Shown here: piece by piece, positions 4,577 through 6,450 of the stretch | How the letters are laid out: every line of letters starts with the position of its first letter | How positions within the stretch are numbered: position 1 is the first letter of the stretch | From: Verrucomicrobiaceae bacterium | GTDB taxonomy: Bacteria; Verrucomicrobiota; Verrucomicrobiae; Verrucomicrobiales; Akkermansiaceae | Length of the DNA stretch: 6,450 bases | NCBI GenBank assembly: GCA_947372405.1 | Contig: CANBTO010000297.1 | Location: 1-6,450 of the forward strand | Reading direction: 5' to 3' | Program-made: the position numbers and the translations under genes | The notes under the pieces: model-generated | Databases searched by the model: none | What the model saw: the letters and a program-made list of their open reading frames with translations, nothing else | What the model was told of the DNA's origin: nothing

Positions 4577-6450
4577 TCAGGGGATCGCCCGCAAGGTGAA
4601 ATAGGCTTCCATCTGCGCCCTGAACACGGGTGTTTTCAACAGCTTCTCCGTGTCGCTCATGGAGATGTGATAGATCCGGTCCAGCCATTTGTCACCTTTG
4701 CCGAAGTCCGCGAGCTTGATCCGGGCCGTGAGGCGGTCCGGGGAAATCTCCACTTGTTTCACCGCGTCGGTGCGGCTGTCGTGTTCGGGCGATCCATATT
4801 CGGAGGTGTCGGTGTAGAACCATGACTGCACCTTGAAGCCCTTCATCAGGTCGGAGCCGGTGGTCTTTTCATTCAACGGGCAGGTGAAACGCACGTCGAA
4901 GCCTTCGTGGCTTCCGGCCACGCTCAGGATGTCCGTCACCACGGTCTTGCCGTCCCAGACGATCTGCTGGAGCGAGTCCTGATGTCCGCCATTGGCACCC
5001 CAGCCACGTCCGGTCTGGCCGACAAGCAGGCTGCCATCCGGCAGGAAACACGGCCGCATCACGCCTGATGCCAGTCCCTTTGCGAAGGGCATCACGCAAC
5101 CCTGGTCCATGCCGTTCACCTTTTCCGTTACGATGCGCAGCAGGGTGGAGAGCGTCTGGTCACCAATGAACATCTGGCCCTGATAGATTCCAAACTTTCC
5201 GCCGGTGACATCCCAGGCCGGATTGCCGGGCGAGTTGGCGAACCTTCCATAAGGAATCCAAACGGCCCCCTTGCGGATCTTGTCCTTCCAGTGATCGAAA
5301 TTCAGCGCCTCGCAGTCCGGCTTCATGCCGGGCAGGCTGACCAGACCTGATAGATGTCCGTAAAATTTTCCTTCTTCGAGCGGCACCATCTTGGAGGAAC
5401 CGACATATTCACCCTGGTTCTCGGCATACCACAGACGGCCGTCGGGATCGAAGGCCAGGCCTGCGGGACTGCGAAGACCGTATGCGTAGGGTTCGAACTT
5501 TCCATCCGGCGTCAGCCGGCAGGCCCATCCACGATAACCGCCCATCGATCCCATATAGGGGCCGCCCGCACGCCATGACGCCTTGCCGTTAGGGCTGTGG
5601 GCGAGGTTCAGCGTGAAATAGTAGTTTCCAGCACCGTCCCGCACCGGGCCGTGGGTGTATTCGTGGTAGTTTCCGTGGAAGCCGTAGTCGTCGCAAAGCG
5701 TGTCGTAGATGTCGGCGCGTCCGTCACCATCGCTGTCGATCAAGCGGGTGAGTTCGGGTTTCTGCGTGATGACCACCCGGTCGCCCTTGTCATCCTCGAT
5801 GCACACGCCGAGGCACTCGAAGGTGCCCTCCGCGAACTGAGTCCACTTGCCGTCGCGGATCCGCCAGACACCGGCGGTGCGGGTGGCCAGCACGATGGTT
5901 CCATCTTTCGCCACGGCGATTCCTGTGGGTTCGAAGAGTTGTTTGCGGCCGAACCCATCCAGTGGTGGCTGCCATGTGAGGACCGAATATCCCGAGGGAA
6001 TTTCGAGCGGCTTCCTGCCGGGCTCGGATGGCGCTGTGACGAGCGGCTGCGGTTCCCGGGTCTCCTTGCCGCCGATATCCATCCGCACGCCTCTTGGGCC
6101 CGCAAGCAATGCGGTTAGATGGAATGTCGCGGATGTCAAGGTCGGGCTGAGGCTCCACACACCGTCCCGGATCTCACCACCTTCGACCTGCAGTTCGCCC
6201 AGCCCGCTGCCGCGCAGCTTGAACCGCTGGGGTTCCACGAGTTTGCCTTCGAGCGTGATTTCCAGGTGGCCGTCTTCGGTCAGGTTCACCGATTCGGTTA
6301 GAACATTGGCTCCGACACGGAAACGGAAACGCGGAGCTCCGGTGGCCGGATCAAGCTGGTGGCCGAGGTATTTCGCGTCGAGTCCGGCAAGCCGGTCGCG
6401 GAAATCAACGCCATCCCACAGATATTTCTCAACCGTCGCATCATCGCCCA
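4577..6450 (-). CDS. Large sorbosone/glucose-dehydrogenase-like beta-propeller protein (5'-partial)
   Basis: The C-terminal 623 codons of a larger protein. The GTG at 6289 is not the start: the frame stays open to the right edge, and the extra residues (GHQLDP...PRFRFRVG) match the sequence that normally precedes the propeller in large Planctomycetes/Verrucomicrobia cytochrome-type proteins. Numbering from 6289: a beta-sandwich-like segment at 1-85; a linker; then a propeller of the PQQ sugar-dehydrogenase/NHL kind at about 98-445, with repeated blade signatures such as EPTGIAVAKDGTIVLAT, YGLRSPAGLAFDPDGRLWYAE and MRPCFLPDGSLLVGQTGRGWG. A calcium-loop-like DSDGDGRAD lies at 5711-5737. The C-terminal domain, about 450-570, carries the family's GFDVRFTCPL, YGSPEHDS and closing AYFTLRAIP motifs. 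Related proteins are exported and are thought to oxidise sugars or similar compounds, but the substrate is unknown. No CxxCH heme site occurs in the visible part, so any heme domain must lie upstream. The family level is secure; the activity is not. Confidence 0.85.
   Translation of the reverse strand, partial: GDDATVEKYLWDGVDFRDRLAGLDAKYLGHQLDPATGAPRFRFRVGANVLTESVNLTEDGHLEITLEGKLVEPQRFKLRGSGLGELQVEGGEIRDGVWSLSPTLTSATFHLTALLAGPRGVRMDIGGKETREPQPLVTAPSEPGRKPLEIPSGYSVLTWQPPLDGFGRKQLFEPTGIAVAKDGTIVLATRTAGVWRIRDGKWTQFAEGTFECLGVCIEDDKGDRVVITQKPELTRLIDSDGDGRADIYDTLCDDYGFHGNYHEYTHGPVRDGAGNYYFTLNLAHSPNGKASWRAGGPYMGSMGGYRGWACRLTPDGKFEPYAYGLRSPAGLAFDPDGRLWYAENQGEYVGSSKMVPLEEGKFYGHLSGLVSLPGMKPDCEALNFDHWKDKIRKGAVWIPYGRFANSPGNPAWDVTGGKFGIYQGQMFIGDQTLSTLLRIVTEKVNGMDQGCVMPFAKGLASGVMRPCFLPDGSLLVGQTGRGWGANGGHQDSLQQIVWDGKTVVTDILSVAGSHEGFDVRFTCPLNEKTTGSDLMKGFKVQSWFYTDTSEYGSPEHDSRTDAVKQVEISPDRLTARIKLADFGKGDKWLDRIYHISMSDTEKLLKTPVFRAQMEAYFTLRAIP

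Noticed and set aside
3618..6350. The 13-base TCCGGTGGCCGGA found at both 3618-3630 and 6338-6350
   Set aside because: One copy is intergenic and one is inside the propeller gene. A shared GC-rich 13-mer in a window this size is close to chance expectation.

Overview
The window looks like a piece of a GC-rich bacterial chromosome, most likely from the Verrucomicrobiota (Luteolibacter/Prosthecobacter-type Verrucomicrobiae). This placement is an inference. It rests on the large periplasmic-type beta-propeller protein at the right end, whose family is expanded in the Planctomycetes-Verrucomicrobia group, on the FtsK variant, and on base composition; no marker gene settles it. No mobile element, CRISPR array, phage gene or obvious defence system is visible. 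Most of the window is ordinary chromosomal content.

Layout from left to right: (1) the 3' part of ftsK, a four-helix membrane-anchored DNA translocase, on the plus strand; its 5' end lies outside the window. (2) A tRNA-Phe(GAA) gene with an encoded CCA end, about 110 bases downstream of ftsK. (3) On the minus strand, an unassigned 223-residue single-pass membrane protein with a GTG start. (4) A divergent 187-base intergenic region with a palindrome and a small hairpin. (5) A plus-strand pair, probably co-transcribed: a small exported or anchored DUF3465 protein, then a 108-residue low-molecular-weight tyrosine-phosphatase-like protein (COG4551 type). (6) A 47-base convergent junction with two overlapping, mutually exclusive hairpins. 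(7) On the minus strand, the C-terminal 623 codons of a large beta-propeller protein of the sorbosone/glucose-dehydrogenase-like class, open to the right edge.

ftsK and tRNA-Phe are housekeeping functions (chromosome segregation and translation). The DUF3465/phosphatase pair and the single-pass membrane protein share a divergent upstream region, but nothing in the sequence links their functions. The most useful points to follow up are the roughly 88-residue acidic insertion between Walker A and Walker B of FtsK, the overlapping hairpins with four evenly spaced GATC sites at the convergent junction, and the unassigned membrane protein. I did not find convincing evidence of a new biological system.
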